Below are positions 46,563 through 58,208 of a stretch of DNA of 64,000 nt, piece after piece (position 1 is the first letter of the stretch; each line of letters opens with the position of its first letter). Source of the DNA: Rhizoclosmatium globosum (Eukaryota; Chytridiomycota; Chytridiomycetes; Chytridiales; Chytriomycetaceae); contig MCGO01000163.1 in assembly GCA_002104985.1 (NCBI GenBank), forward strand, positions 1 to 64,000, read 5' to 3'. The notes beneath the pieces were generated by a model that saw only the letters and a list, made by a program, of their open reading frames with translations, was not told the origin of the DNA and ran no database searches. Position numbers and translations under genes: made by a program.

Positions 46563-48204
46563 ATGCAGAAGCAGTCTCCAAAAAGTCCGAAAGGGAATCT
46601 TTCGAACGAAATGCACAGCACAACAACCGGGGCAGCCAAGGTGAGTTCTCTGCTGCCCACCACCACTACCAGTTCCAACCACCCAATTCACCCTCTATCC
46701 AGCGCGTCGTTCCCGTGGCAAAGACCGGCGCCGGAGTTGGAACTGGTTCCGGCACAGGCAAAGCACAACTCGTCGCATCCGCCGCGTCAAAGGCCGCGTC
46801 CGTCGCAAACCTTAGTTCTGCCGCCGCCGCGAACCACTCTTTGTCAAAGTCTGGCGCCCAATCAAAAGCTTCTGCCGCCGCGAAAGCCGCTGAGCCATCC
46901 GAGGCGACGTCTTCCTCGGTCGCTTCGTCTGTCCCAAAACAGAATTCAAATCAATCAACGGCCCTTCCTCCTTCAAACCAACAACAACAACAACAGCCTC
47001 AGAAACAAGAGGACCGTCGCTGGTCTCTCCAGGACTTTGACGTCGGTCGTGCTCTTGGAAAGGGAAAGTTTGGCCGCGTTTACTTGGCACGTGAAAAGAA
47101 GTCTGGCTATGTCGTGGCCCTCAAAATCTTGTTCAAGGCGGAGCTCATTGAGGCAAAGGTGGAAAAACAGCTTAGACGGGAAATTGAGATTCAGTCGCAT
47201 CTGAGGTATCCATCAGCTTATTTATCACCCCTCTTTTACTCATCCATGTCTTTGCATATAGGCATCCTAATATTCTTAGACTCTACGGCTACTTTTACGA
47301 CGCGAAACGCGTCTATTTGATTCTAGAGTACGCTGCAAACGGCGAATTATACAAGCAGCTCAAAAAGTGTAACCGTTTCTCAGAAGACCTTGCCTCCAAG
47401 GTATGCATGCTTTTTATAATTCACGTATCTCACTAACCACTCTCCCATCAAGTACATTTGCCAAATGGCTGATGCCCTCCATTACCTCCACAAGAAACAC
47501 GTTATCCACAGAGACATCAAACCTGAAAACTTGCTCATTGGTATAAAAGGAGAACTCAAAATTGCTGATTTCGGATGGTCCGTCCATGCCCCTAACACCA
47601 GGTACCTACCTCCATTCACCATATCCCTGCAAACGTTTTAACTTTCTTACAAAAAGACGGCAAACCCTCTGCGGAACCCTCGACTACCTCCCCCCTGAAA
47701 TGGTGGAAGGCAAAGAACACACGGACGCGGTGGATTTATGGTCTCTCGGTGTCCTTTGCTACGAATTCCTTGTGGGTGTTCCGCCATTTGAAGACCGGTC
47801 TTCGTATAAGGCCACGTATCGTCGTATCGCGCAAGTGGATCTTAAGATTCCAGAGTATTTGTCAAAGGAGGCTGGGGATTTGATTACAAAGGTGAGTCAG
47901 AGAAGAGTTGATGGTGTGGAGAGAGAGTGAATGGATGGAGTTGGACGGCGTTGGATGAGGATCTTAAGGAAACGAATTTGTGGAAGCAGATTCACTTACT
48001 ATTACGCCACAGCTTCTGCAGTACGCCCCAGAGAAACGTATGCCCCTAGAAAAAGTCATGTCGCATCCATGGATCCTCAAACACAATCCTCCAAAACCTA
48101 CTGCTCCAGAAGTCTCATCTGGATCAGAGTCTGGCGTCGCGTCTGTCACAAGTGGTGTCAAAGATATGTCTGTCAAGGCATCGTCCTCTGCATCAACCGC
48201 GTAA
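46563..48204 (+). CDS. AURK: Aurora-type mitotic protein kinase
   Basis: Exon 1 (46563-46640) starts [20 protein letters not shown] and joins across a 62-nt intron to a Ser/Ala-rich N-terminal region. The kinase domain has [28 protein letters not shown], then across introns [58 protein letters not shown] and [20 protein letters not shown]. The last is the Aurora activation segment, with the activating Thr in [34 protein letters not shown] follows and a short Ser-rich tail ends at 48204. Introns lie near 47203-47262, 47401-47453, 47602-47655 and 47892-48011. Expected in the chromosomal passenger complex or at spindle poles. As the only Aurora seen here, A/B type cannot be assigned. Confidence 0.95.
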
Positions 48205-48395
48205 GGAAAGTGGGTTGGGAGAAACGAAAACGACAGAATTTAGTCTAGTGTTTTAATTTATTGTATAGCACGAAAAGGAAAAACAAACAAACAGAAAAAA
48301 GTCTACTTCTATTCCCATAATTATTACTGTTCTCATGTATTTGATTATTCTTTTGGTTGGAGCACATTGTAATTCTCCTCTTGTAATTAGTGTTT

Positions 48396-49123
48396 TTACA
48401 TTGGAATCGTTCGACGTTGTTGTTGGCCTCCATTTATAATACTCCAAATATCCAGATCCTGACGTGTCCATTTGCCATACTTTTGTGATTCCAAGTATTG
48501 ATATTGTAGGACAAGAGCAATTACAAGAAGAGTGATCCAGCTTGCAGTTACTGTTTTGTAGTTTGATATAAGCTGGGTTTTGAGCGTCAAAGGGATTTGT
48601 TCTTGTGACTGCTTGACTGGGTATTCGTTCACAATTAACGTTGATAGAGTTGACAAGCTTTCGTAGGAACCAGTTGGAGATTCTGCCGCGGGAGAGAGTG
48701 GTGGAATTACGGATGCTGGTTGGTGTACCGTTTCTTTCAGGTATATTACGAGACGGCGGGGACTACGACGGCGTCGAAGCTTCTTGGTACGTGGTTTATT
48801 GCTATTTGGCTGGTCAGATGGCTTTTCGGATAGCTTGGAATTGTTGTGGGGAACAGGTGTTGGTGTTGTTTCAGAATCGGGAGTTGTTTCAAGGGGCGCT
48901 GTTTCGGGCGTTGGGTCTGTCTTTCTTTGGAGGGATTTAGTTGCTTTTGCAAGGGTGTCTGTTATGGGGATGTTAGTATCTGGTTGATGGGGGTGAAGGG
49001 GGTGAAGGGTTTTTTACATAGTCCAATGAGGGAGCCAGTCACGGCCATGAAAGTTGCCACATTTCGTTTGTGTCCTGGCCGAGAGGCGAGATTCTTGAAG
49101 GCCTCTCGTGTGGGTATAGACAT
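48396..49123 (-). CDS. Small membrane protein, unrecognised
   Basis: Two exons joined across an intron of about 60 nt whose 3' end has a TACTAAC-like branch site. Exon 1 starts at 49123 (MSIPTREAFKNLASRPGHKR) and contains a first hydrophobic stretch (FMAVTGSLIGLYTL at the join). Exon 2 has a Pro/Thr/Lys-rich linker (KTDPTPETAPLETTPDSETT) and a basic run, then SYESLSTLSTLIVNEYPVKQ. A C-terminal membrane segment (VTASWITLLVIALVLQYQYL) and a short polar tail end at 48396. I do not recognise the family. Two membrane passes with a disordered linker would suit a tethering or adaptor role, but this is speculation. Confidence 0.55.
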
Positions 49124-49400
49124 CTTTTGTGTTGTGCGGGGATGGGATTTGCTGTCAAACTTGACAATTCGTCGCAGATTCTAGTATCAGAAGAAGATAA
49201 CCAGAGAGGATGCTGAAAAGATCTCATTTTATTTAATACAACTTCATTTACAACTCCGATTTACAACTCAATATACAAACATTTACAAACGAAAAGGGAA
49301 AGAGTAAAAAGAAAAGAAAAAGAAGATTCGTTCAATAATTATGCGTGGCTTTGTCTTTTAACTGGTGGTTATTGATGGGTTGATAGTTTGGTTGCTTGGT

Positions 49401-50265
49401 TCATTGGTTATCCACCAAGATCTCAGCACCCGAACAGGGGCCAGTACTTTGATGCCTCTTGACATCAAATCGACGAGTGAATTTCTTGCTGCATCCTTCG
49501 CAAGTGAAGTACTTGATACCCATATGTGTTGAATAATGAGCACGGAGATTGAATGAGCGATCGAACGATCGAGAGCAACCGGGGAACGGGCAAGAAAAGA
49601 TTGTAACAGAGCCTGAAAACAAATACATTGTAAGTTAGTATTTAAAAAGATGAATGTGAGTGAGAGTGAGTGAGTGAGTGTGATAGCAAGGGCTTGGCTG
49701 AAGTAGACACCGTACATACCTCGTCGATGAGTCGCAGGCTTCTTTGTCTTTTTGCATGAGGAGATATCAATGTCCTTGTAGAGAGAGCTCAGTGAGTTTG
49801 AGCGGCCCTTTCTGCGTGGCATGTTGTCTGAATCTGGAGATGAAGGGGATGAAGGGATGAAGGGGATGGTGAAGATTCCAGCTTGACAGGCTGCCACTCA
49901 ATAGCCTCTGCATCTGAAGGTGCATCCATGACAGCATCCGCCAAGATACTCTTATTAGTCACTGGCACGGGCTTCTCCAGTCGCAGCGAAGTGTCAATAT
50001 GGAGGCCAGTTGGAGTTGACGGTGGAAGCGTTGCTGCTGCCGACACGGGCGAGTCTGAGTCGCTCGAGTATTCCTCTGACGTCAAAGGCGGAAGATCGAG
50101 GAGAAACAGCGGAGTTTCAAAGTGGGTGTGGATGTGCAGGTTGGGAGGCTGCCCTTGCACTTGCACTTGCACTTGGAGGGAAGTGGCGGAGGCACAGCTG
50201 CCAAACCACCATTCGTATCCTTCAAGGCCAAGGTCGTGGCTGAACACTGCTGCTGATTCACTCAT
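49401..50265 (-). CDS. C2H2 zinc-finger transcription factor (one frame break)
   Basis: The start at 50265 (MSESAAVFSHDLGLEGYEWW) opens an acidic, Ser/Pro-rich N-terminal region with a basic MPRRKGRSNSLSSLYKD segment near its end. After an intron at about 49619-49720 the last exon encodes two C2H2 fingers: FSCPFPGCSRSFDRSFNLRA followed by HYSTH, and YFTCEGCSKKFTRRFDVKRH with the second His/Cys provided by QSTGPC. A one-base shift is required at the GGG run 49854-49856, within a CCCCTTCAT-type tandem repeat. DNA-binding residues of finger 2 (R, D, R at helix positions) resemble fungal stress-type regulators. Target genes unknown. Confidence 0.75.
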
Positions 50266-50667
50266 AGCTTGATGGGGAGTTGCGTTGTGGTTGTGATTTC
50301 GGTGGAGAAAGTGATTGCCAATTTATCGTGCTTTTGCGATTTTGAGGGGAAAAGGGTGGCTTGCTTGGCGAAACCAATCAAGTACGACTTTGTGACAGGT
50401 TTGGAACAAGCTTTTCCCTTCTTGGAACTTTCAACGGAGGCTGAAACCTTATTCCTCACACGCTAAGAATGCCCGTTGGACGTTGCCACCCGTGCCTCTG
50501 TTTCAAGGTTTCAAGGCACATAAATTCTTTGATGTATCTCGCTAAAATCAAAGGGTGTCTTCTGTTTGGGGCCTCTTTTCAAATAAATTAAAATGATAAT
50601 ATTTTGCTGAGATTTGGAACGCCATTGTTTCTCAGCCCATTCTGGAAGCGACCAAATCAAAAACGAA
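50266..50667. promoter_or_regulatory. Divergent promoter between the zinc-finger gene and the MARK kinase gene
   Basis: About 400 bp between divergent start codons. ORFs on both strands here are complementary shadows with no protein-like pattern. Confidence 0.45.
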
Positions 50668-52857
<2,190 letters not shown>

Positions 52858-53008
52858 TTTTTCCTTCTTTCTTATCCTCTTGACTTTACTATTTTTAAAT
52901 TAAAGGACCGTAATACTCTCGGGAACAAATTGCAGTTGTTAAATTCAGTCTGCTTCCTCCCCACTAACGTCCATGAATACCTTTAAAAAGCTTTTCACTT
53001 GAATTATT

Positions 53009-56000
53009 TTATTTACTAAACACTAATACAACAGGATACGCTCCGGTCACAGCCTTGAAAGTCCCCCGAGAATTTCGCCCACCAACCCATCCAATTACAG
53101 GAAACAAAGACTCCTGATCTGCATCTGCTCCAATAATCGTAATCTGATCTGTTTTCGGTATTGTCTCAACATAATATTTCCCCGTGAATCCTTCGACGAC
53201 TGCAGTGATTCCGTAATCCGAAGAGAGTTCAGTTATTGAGTCAACAACAGGCGAGTATATTGCTGCAGTAATTACGCACGTGCGACACTTTGCATGAAAT
53301 CGCTTGTAGGAATGGATCGCAGTACGAAGAGAACCTTCGCCAGTCTCGATTTGTACTGATTGAGTTGCTGTTATATTTGATGTCTCTATCTGACCCCATT
53401 CTGTGGACACTATGAAGTTATTGAGAGTAAGTGGGTTAATGAAACGGATGGAACCGCCGCTGGACTTGATAGATACAGAGTCAGTAATTGGCGGTCCTTG
53501 ATAAATAACATGTATCTTTGTTCCCGTGATATTGAGAGCAGTTAATGGCGACGGAAGAGTGACGTAGAGGACAGTTGTGTGGCTTCCAGAGTAGAAAGGT
53601 ACGTCAAATGAAACGGTAATTTGCAGTGAAGAATCAGTTGAAATCAAAACGGGCTCGACAGTGATTGAAGGATGTGATACATCCCAAGCGACCTTCTCTT
53701 AGCACTGAGTGAGTCGGGGATTCGAGCCCAAAATCGGAAATCCCGGCCCACCCGAAATAAACCAATTTTCCACTTAACATGCTTCGTGCTAAACTCACCA
53801 ACTCCAACAGCCATCCAGCGAGCAATAGAGCTCAGTACTCCAGTTTGGCAAGATTCCAAGGCTCGGCCTTGCAAAAGACTCGAGTTTTATCAGATATGAC
53901 AGAGCAATTCAATAACACCCATTCTGTTCGAAAGGCGGCAGAAACAGTAGCCAAAGAGCACGGTTTGAGCAAGGATCAGGTGCGAGGATTATATCGCAGA
54001 AGTGAGAAGAGTGCGGGACGATCGCACGGGAACCGACGGTTCTCTGATGAGGAAGAGGAAACTTTCGTCGCCTTTCTTGAGGCCCGATCAATATGTCATC
54101 GACCCATGGCACGTTTAGACTTTATTGAATTGATTACAGCATACGATCATCAGGCTCGGGGACCGTCGGAATGGACGGCTCGGGCGTGGTATGATGGTTT
54201 CAAGGAGAGACACAAGGATCGCATTAACACTCGAACTACGAAAGCTATCAGTCCAGCTCGCACGTCACCGCTTACTGAAGCTGAGGTCAATGACTGGGTT
54301 GATCGCTTTGAGCGTTGGATGACTGTTGGCCGCTACAGCTGGAAGAACTTGGTCAATGTGGATGAAATGCGCTTGAAGCTCTTCAACAGTTCCTCTAGCT
54401 CCAAGGCAATTGTTAGCAACCTTGTATCCCGCCCAAATGAGCTTACTGGCACTCGAGGCAAGATGGCTAGCTTCATTCCTTTTGTCACTGCTTCTGGCGA
54501 GCGCATTCTTGATGTTTTGGTTTTGCCAATCAGCTTCGGAAATCTGCAAATCCACGATCCTGATGCTGGAAAGCGGCAGAAAGATGCCATTCCTATAAGA
54601 CTAGTCTTCAGTGAGACTGGATTCTTGACAGAGGAACAATGGATTCCGGTTCTTGCTGAGTTTAAAGCCTCGTGGAACAGTTTTCATCCAAGTTTGACTC
54701 CTGTACTCTTAATGGACAACCTTGGCGTCCACAAAACAGCTGATGCTCTGGATTCTTGCCTCAAGCTTGGCATACAAGGCTTTTTCTTACCTGCCAATAG
54801 CACACACTTCTTGCAGCCCTTGGATGATGCTATTTTCGCGAATTTGAAACGCAAAATTGTGCGCCTATTCCAACACAAAAGAAGCTTTCACAACTGTACC
54901 TTTGCGAGTCTAGGCTCAGAAATGATACCAATCGTTCTGGAGGCACGTAAGTCTTTATCTAAAAAGTGGATAATGGATTCATTTAGACACACCGGAATTT
55001 ATCCGTGGTCAAAAGAAACTATTCGAAAAAATGCCCTCCTCAACATTGCCGACGCCCCCTCCCTTGAAGGAGCTCTCCCACAAGTTGCCACCCAGCTACT
55101 CAAAGTATTTGACTCTCGGACTACCGGATCATTGGTCAATAAGGTCTCAGGCAACATGCAAAGTGTCCTTAAGTTGAACAAGACATACTCAATCCAAGAT
55201 CTTCATCAAACACAACAGGAAGCGGTGGAAACGAAGGCTGCAAAGCGGAAAGCCATTGAAGAGTCTAAGGAAAATCGAAAGCGTGTGAAGGAAGCAAAGG
55301 ATGCAGCGGATATTGCGAAGAAAGAGGCTAGTTTGTGTCAGGCAATAACAAACAACGACCGCTGCGCAACATTCTGGAAGCGTAGCACTGCCTGGCTCAA
55401 CTGTGACATATGCGGAAAGTATCGAATTTGTCCAGCGCACAAGTACAAGTTTGAGGAACAGTTTATGGCACATGTAGAGGCTCATGATCTTGGTTCTCAT
55501 TAGACTCTCTATATCTTCCTTATCTTTTATTCTGAAATCGTGGAACTTTGAATAGAGCATAAACGAATAAAGAACATATGTTTTACGAAGATTCAAGGAA
55601 CTCGGAGCAATATTGCAGAAGTAACAGGCCAATGAACCAAATTTGAGGTGGGCCGGGATTTCCGATTTTGGGCTCGAATCCCCGACTCACTCACTTAGTT
55701 TTGAAGTGAACTGGCGCCAATCAAACCTTTGCCATGTTTCCCTCTCCTTCAAGAACCACCACACTTGTCTCGCCTGGGCCCGCAGTTATCACTCTCAGAC
55801 TGTTGAAGGATACGGACGGAACCATTTGAACGCCAGATGAGTAGTCTGCCTTGAATGGAAACAGGTATGCTATAGCCAATAGGGACACTCCAATAAAGAG
55901 TGCTATTTCAACAAGCCAAGTTGCCCATGTCTTTGGAAGTCGTTGAGGCTGTTCATGGACTGCTTCTGCTTCGAGAAGGGGTGCACTCTCCAGTGAACCA

Positions 56001-56020
56001 GAGTTCGAATTTAATGACAT
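53009..56020 (-). CDS. Single-pass adhesin-like (DUF4097-type) protein A, with a transposon in its intron
   Basis: Exon 1 (55727-56020, 98 codons) has a cytosolic head with ESAPLLEAEAVHEQ, a membrane helix (WLVEIALFIGVSLLAIAYLF) and the first extracellular strand. Exon 2 (53009-53695, 229 codons with stop) has repeated beta-strand units such as VLYVTLPSPLTALNITGTKI and FINPLTLNNFIVSTEWGQIE, and ends AVTGAYPVVLVFSK. The join keeps frame and yields 326 aa, matching paralogues B (334) and C (332). The intron (53696-55726) consists of 35 nt of original intron plus a 1,991-bp transposon and a 5-bp duplication. The gene may therefore still be expressed if the long intron is removed. Surface role inferred only from topology. 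Confidence 0.72.
53706..53752 (+). repeat. Left terminal inverted repeat of the DDE transposon
   Basis: 47 bp, exact reverse complement of 55647-55693. Contains a GGGGATTCGAGCCC core that resembles a tRNA B-box. Confidence 0.95.
53779..55503 (+). CDS. DDE_1-type transposase
   Basis: 574 aa from the first ATG. An internal ATG at 53896 (MTEQFNNTHSVRKAAETVAK) begins right at the DNA-binding helix-turn-helix region and may be the real start, since the 39 residues before it are not family-like. The catalytic core has the expected acidic triad: NVDEM (first Asp, about residue 195), LLMDNLGVHK (second Asp, about 313) and FLQPLDDAIF (third Asp, about 350), with a STHFLQPLDD context typical of the pogo/CENP-B-like DDE_1 group. 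The C-terminus has a coiled, Lys/Glu-rich segment and a Cys/His cluster (NCDICGKYRICPAHK). No stop or frame break interrupts it. Confidence 0.92.
   Translation: MLRAKLTNSNSHPASNRAQYSSLARFQGSALQKTRVLSDMTEQFNNTHSVRKAAETVAKEHGLSKDQVRGLYRRSEKSAGRSHGNRRFSDEEEETFVAFLEARSICHRPMARLDFIELITAYDHQARGPSEWTARAWYDGFKERHKDRINTRTTKAISPARTSPLTEAEVNDWVDRFERWMTVGRYSWKNLVNVDEMRLKLFNSSSSSKAIVSNLVSRPNELTGTRGKMASFIPFVTASGERILDVLVLPISFGNLQIHDPDAGKRQKDAIPIRLVFSETGFLTEEQWIPVLAEFKASWNSFHPSLTPVLLMDNLGVHKTADALDSCLKLGIQGFFLPANSTHFLQPLDDAIFANLKRKIVRLFQHKRSFHNCTFASLGSEMIPIVLEARKSLSKKWIMDSFRHTGIYPWSKETIRKNALLNIADAPSLEGALPQVATQLLKVFDSRTTGSLVNKVSGNMQSVLKLNKTYSIQDLHQTQQEAVETKAAKRKAIEESKENRKRVKEAKDAADIAKKEASLCQAITNNDRCATFWKRSTAWLNCDICGKYRICPAHKYKFEEQFMAHVEAHDLGSH
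55647..55693 (-). repeat. Right terminal inverted repeat of the DDE transposon
   Basis: 47 bp, exact reverse complement of 53706-53752, followed by CTTAG (55694-55698). Confidence 0.95.
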
Positions 56021-56084
56021 TTACTAGTTACATTTACTTCTTCCTCTCCTCTCATTTCTTCTCTCTGTTCTTCATAATAAAAGA

Positions 56085-57089
56085 ATGGAAGTAACACCTC
56101 TACTGCCTCATCAATCACCAGCCCACCCTCTGGCCCTACAAGATCCACTCAAACATAAAATATGCTTGAAACGAACAACTTTGATTGGCATTTCCCTTCT
56201 CCTCCTTCTCATCATTATCTTCGAATCATCAAAGTTTGCCGTCACTTTCCGATTCCCAGCAAAGTTGGCCAACGAGGCAGCGTCTCTCAAATCAATCCGC
56301 TTTTCGTATGAAGGTGTTGGGACTGTGAAAGTGATTGCCGTGCGGGGAAAGGACATGAAATATACGATGTTGGAAGCCGAATACATCACCACCGATTGGA
56401 CTCGTCTCTTTGGAACGACAATGGACGCACTGGTAGATCAAGAGGACCCTACTTCTATCCGGTTCATTGCCAAATTCCCTCCCCTCAATACACTCTTCAG
56501 CCCAAGGATCACTGTCACAATTTATGCATACCTGCCACTTGAAGTCGAAAACTTATCTATTCAAGGCGAAGATATTGATGTGATATACATGGGTCCCAAC
56601 GTTTCAAAGACCTTAAGTGTCAAAGTTCAGCGAGGAACTATCCAAATCCTCACCCCGATTTCATTAGTAAACGTTGCACTATCGACAACAAAGGGAACTT
56701 TAAGGATAGAAAACGCGAACGCCACAACGTTTGAATTGGCAGCTCTAGATTTATCCTCGTCAGTATCTGTGACTGGCCGAATAGGAGGTTTCAAATCAGC
56801 TGTAATCACTACTAAAAGCGCTTCTGTCAATATGTTTCTCTACCCAGACGTATCCGCGTCTATTAAAATGAAATCTATAAAGGGGAGCTACAAGTTGGGG
56901 ACCTATGGATTCAAAGGGAATGTGTCCTTCTCAAGTCAAAGACATGCTGGATTATTTGATGGAATTGACTGGCCCTTGCTGGGAATCTTACCGACACGAG
57001 CCACTGTTGGAGGAAAGGATGGGAGAGGCGTAATGTCAATTGAAACCCAACAGGGTATAGGGCAGTTCATATTTGCAAAGTTTTTATAA
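56085..57089 (+). CDS. Single-pass adhesin-like protein B
   Basis: Single exon, 334 aa. Short cytosolic head MEVTPLLPHQSPAHPLALQD (with an acidic/dileucine-like TPLL), a membrane anchor (TLIGISLLLLLIIIFESSKF), then an extracellular region of repeated beta strands: YAYLPLEVENLSIQGEDIDV, ILTPISLVNVALSTTKGTLR, IGGFKSAVITTKSASVNMFL. The repeat of 'short polar turn plus V/I/L strand' resembles the DUF4097 putative-adhesin fold seen in bacteria and fungi; that assignment is by pattern only. It ends with FDGIDWPLLGILPTRATVGG. The start is 64 bp from the divergent start of paralogue A. Confidence 0.75.
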   Translation: MEVTPLLPHQSPAHPLALQDPLKHKICLKRTTLIGISLLLLLIIIFESSKFAVTFRFPAKLANEAASLKSIRFSYEGVGTVKVIAVRGKDMKYTMLEAEYITTDWTRLFGTTMDALVDQEDPTSIRFIAKFPPLNTLFSPRITVTIYAYLPLEVENLSIQGEDIDVIYMGPNVSKTLSVKVQRGTIQILTPISLVNVALSTTKGTLRIENANATTFELAALDLSSSVSVTGRIGGFKSAVITTKSASVNMFLYPDVSASIKMKSIKGSYKLGTYGFKGNVSFSSQRHAGLFDGIDWPLLGILPTRATVGGKDGRGVMSIETQQGIGQFIFAKFL

Positions 57090-57149
57090 AATAGTTTCGT
57101 TTCTCCTAGCTGTTGTTCATGGCTGTTGTTCGGAAATAATTATCAAATA

Positions 57150-58148
57150 ATGGAGTCATCACCTCTGTTGGAAGAAACGATTTCCCAATCACTTCCACCA
57201 CTACAAAATACCCAACCTCGAAGGACATTGTTTCACCGCACAATCACAATATGCATAGCAATACTACTTGTCGTCATCCTCCTCTATGAACCGTCAAAGT
57301 ACATGATCATGTTCCGCTACTACGGCCGCATCCAGAACAAAGCCGAAGCTCTCAAAGCAGTTTATTTCACAAGCGAAGGAGCTGGAACAGTCAAAATCAT
57401 CGTTTTGCGAGGGACGCAGCCACAGTCTGCCGTCCTCGTTTCTGAATATGCATCGACAGACTGGACTCGCTTGTATCAAACAAACATTGAGACAACACTT
57501 GATGAAGATGATCCAACTGTTTGTCGGTTCCGTGTCCAGTTTGCACCTCTCAATCGAGGTTTCAATCCCAACATCAAACTCACCATCTATGCGTACCTTC
57601 CCCTTGAACTTAAAAATGTATCTATTCAAGGCAGCTATATTGACCTTATGTATTTGGGTCCCAATGTGGCTGATACTCTGAACGTCGAAGTGCAACAGGG
57701 ATCTGTCCGCATACTCACCCCCATTTTAGCCAAGCGAATCACGCTCTCAACAACAAAAGGAAATCTTAAGATGGATAATGTTCATGCAACCACAATTCAT
57801 ATTAAGTCATTGGATCAGGATTCGGTCGGTACCATTTCTGGTACTATAGGAGGATTCAATTCCGCAATTCTAGAAACTCGGAGTGGGGACATTCGAGCAA
57901 TCCTGAACCCAATAGCAAATGCATCGATTTTTATGAGATCTATCTCTGGTAGTTATTATCTTACTACGTATGGTTTTAAAGGAAACCTTACGTTTTCGAG
58001 CCAAGTACATCCCGGATTGTTCGATGGCATTGATTTTCCCCTTCTTGGCCTTTTTCCTACTCGTGCAACTGTAGGTGGAAAAGATGGGAAGGGTATCATG
58101 TATGTAGAAACTCAAACGGGATTAGGACAGCTCTTTTTTAAGGAATAA
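57150..58148 (+). CDS. Single-pass adhesin-like protein C
   Basis: Single exon, 332 aa, tandem paralogue of B, 60 bp after its stop. It has MESSPLLEETISQSLPPLQN, a membrane anchor (TITICIAILLVVILLYEPSK), then strands AYLPLELKNVSIQGSYIDLM, ILAKRITLSTTKGNLKMDNV and TISGTIGGFNSAILETRSGD. It ends FDGIDFPLLGLFPTRATVGG, almost the same as B. The shared STDWTRL / TTDWTRL and the conserved C-terminal block define the family; A lacks the exact C-terminal block and is the most diverged. Confidence 0.75.
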   Translation: MESSPLLEETISQSLPPLQNTQPRRTLFHRTITICIAILLVVILLYEPSKYMIMFRYYGRIQNKAEALKAVYFTSEGAGTVKIIVLRGTQPQSAVLVSEYASTDWTRLYQTNIETTLDEDDPTVCRFRVQFAPLNRGFNPNIKLTIYAYLPLELKNVSIQGSYIDLMYLGPNVADTLNVEVQQGSVRILTPILAKRITLSTTKGNLKMDNVHATTIHIKSLDQDSVGTISGTIGGFNSAILETRSGDIRAILNPIANASIFMRSISGSYYLTTYGFKGNLTFSSQVHPGLFDGIDFPLLGLFPTRATVGGKDGKGIMYVETQTGLGQLFFKE

Positions 58149-58208
58149 TTAAAGCTAAATCGATCTTTATTGTGCTCAAAAAGAAAAAAGATAGACGGAT
58201 ATGCTTGT

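Larger units (their letters stand above)
53703..55693 (+). mobile_element. Complete DDE (pogo/Tigger-like) DNA transposon
   Basis: Perfect 47-bp terminal inverted repeats (53706-53752 and 55647-55693; outer end TGAGTGAGTCGGGGATTCGA) enclose a single intact transposase ORF. The 5-bp direct repeat CTTAG flanks it (53698-53702 and 55694-55698), read here as the target-site duplication. On the left three extra bases (CAC) stand between the duplication and the repeat. Perfect repeats and an unbroken ORF suggest recent insertion. It lies antisense to its host gene. Confidence 0.92.

Noticed and set aside
53690..53760. tRNA-like T-arm sequence
   Set aside because: It is part of both transposon inverted repeats, and no acceptor stem or anticodon arm is present.
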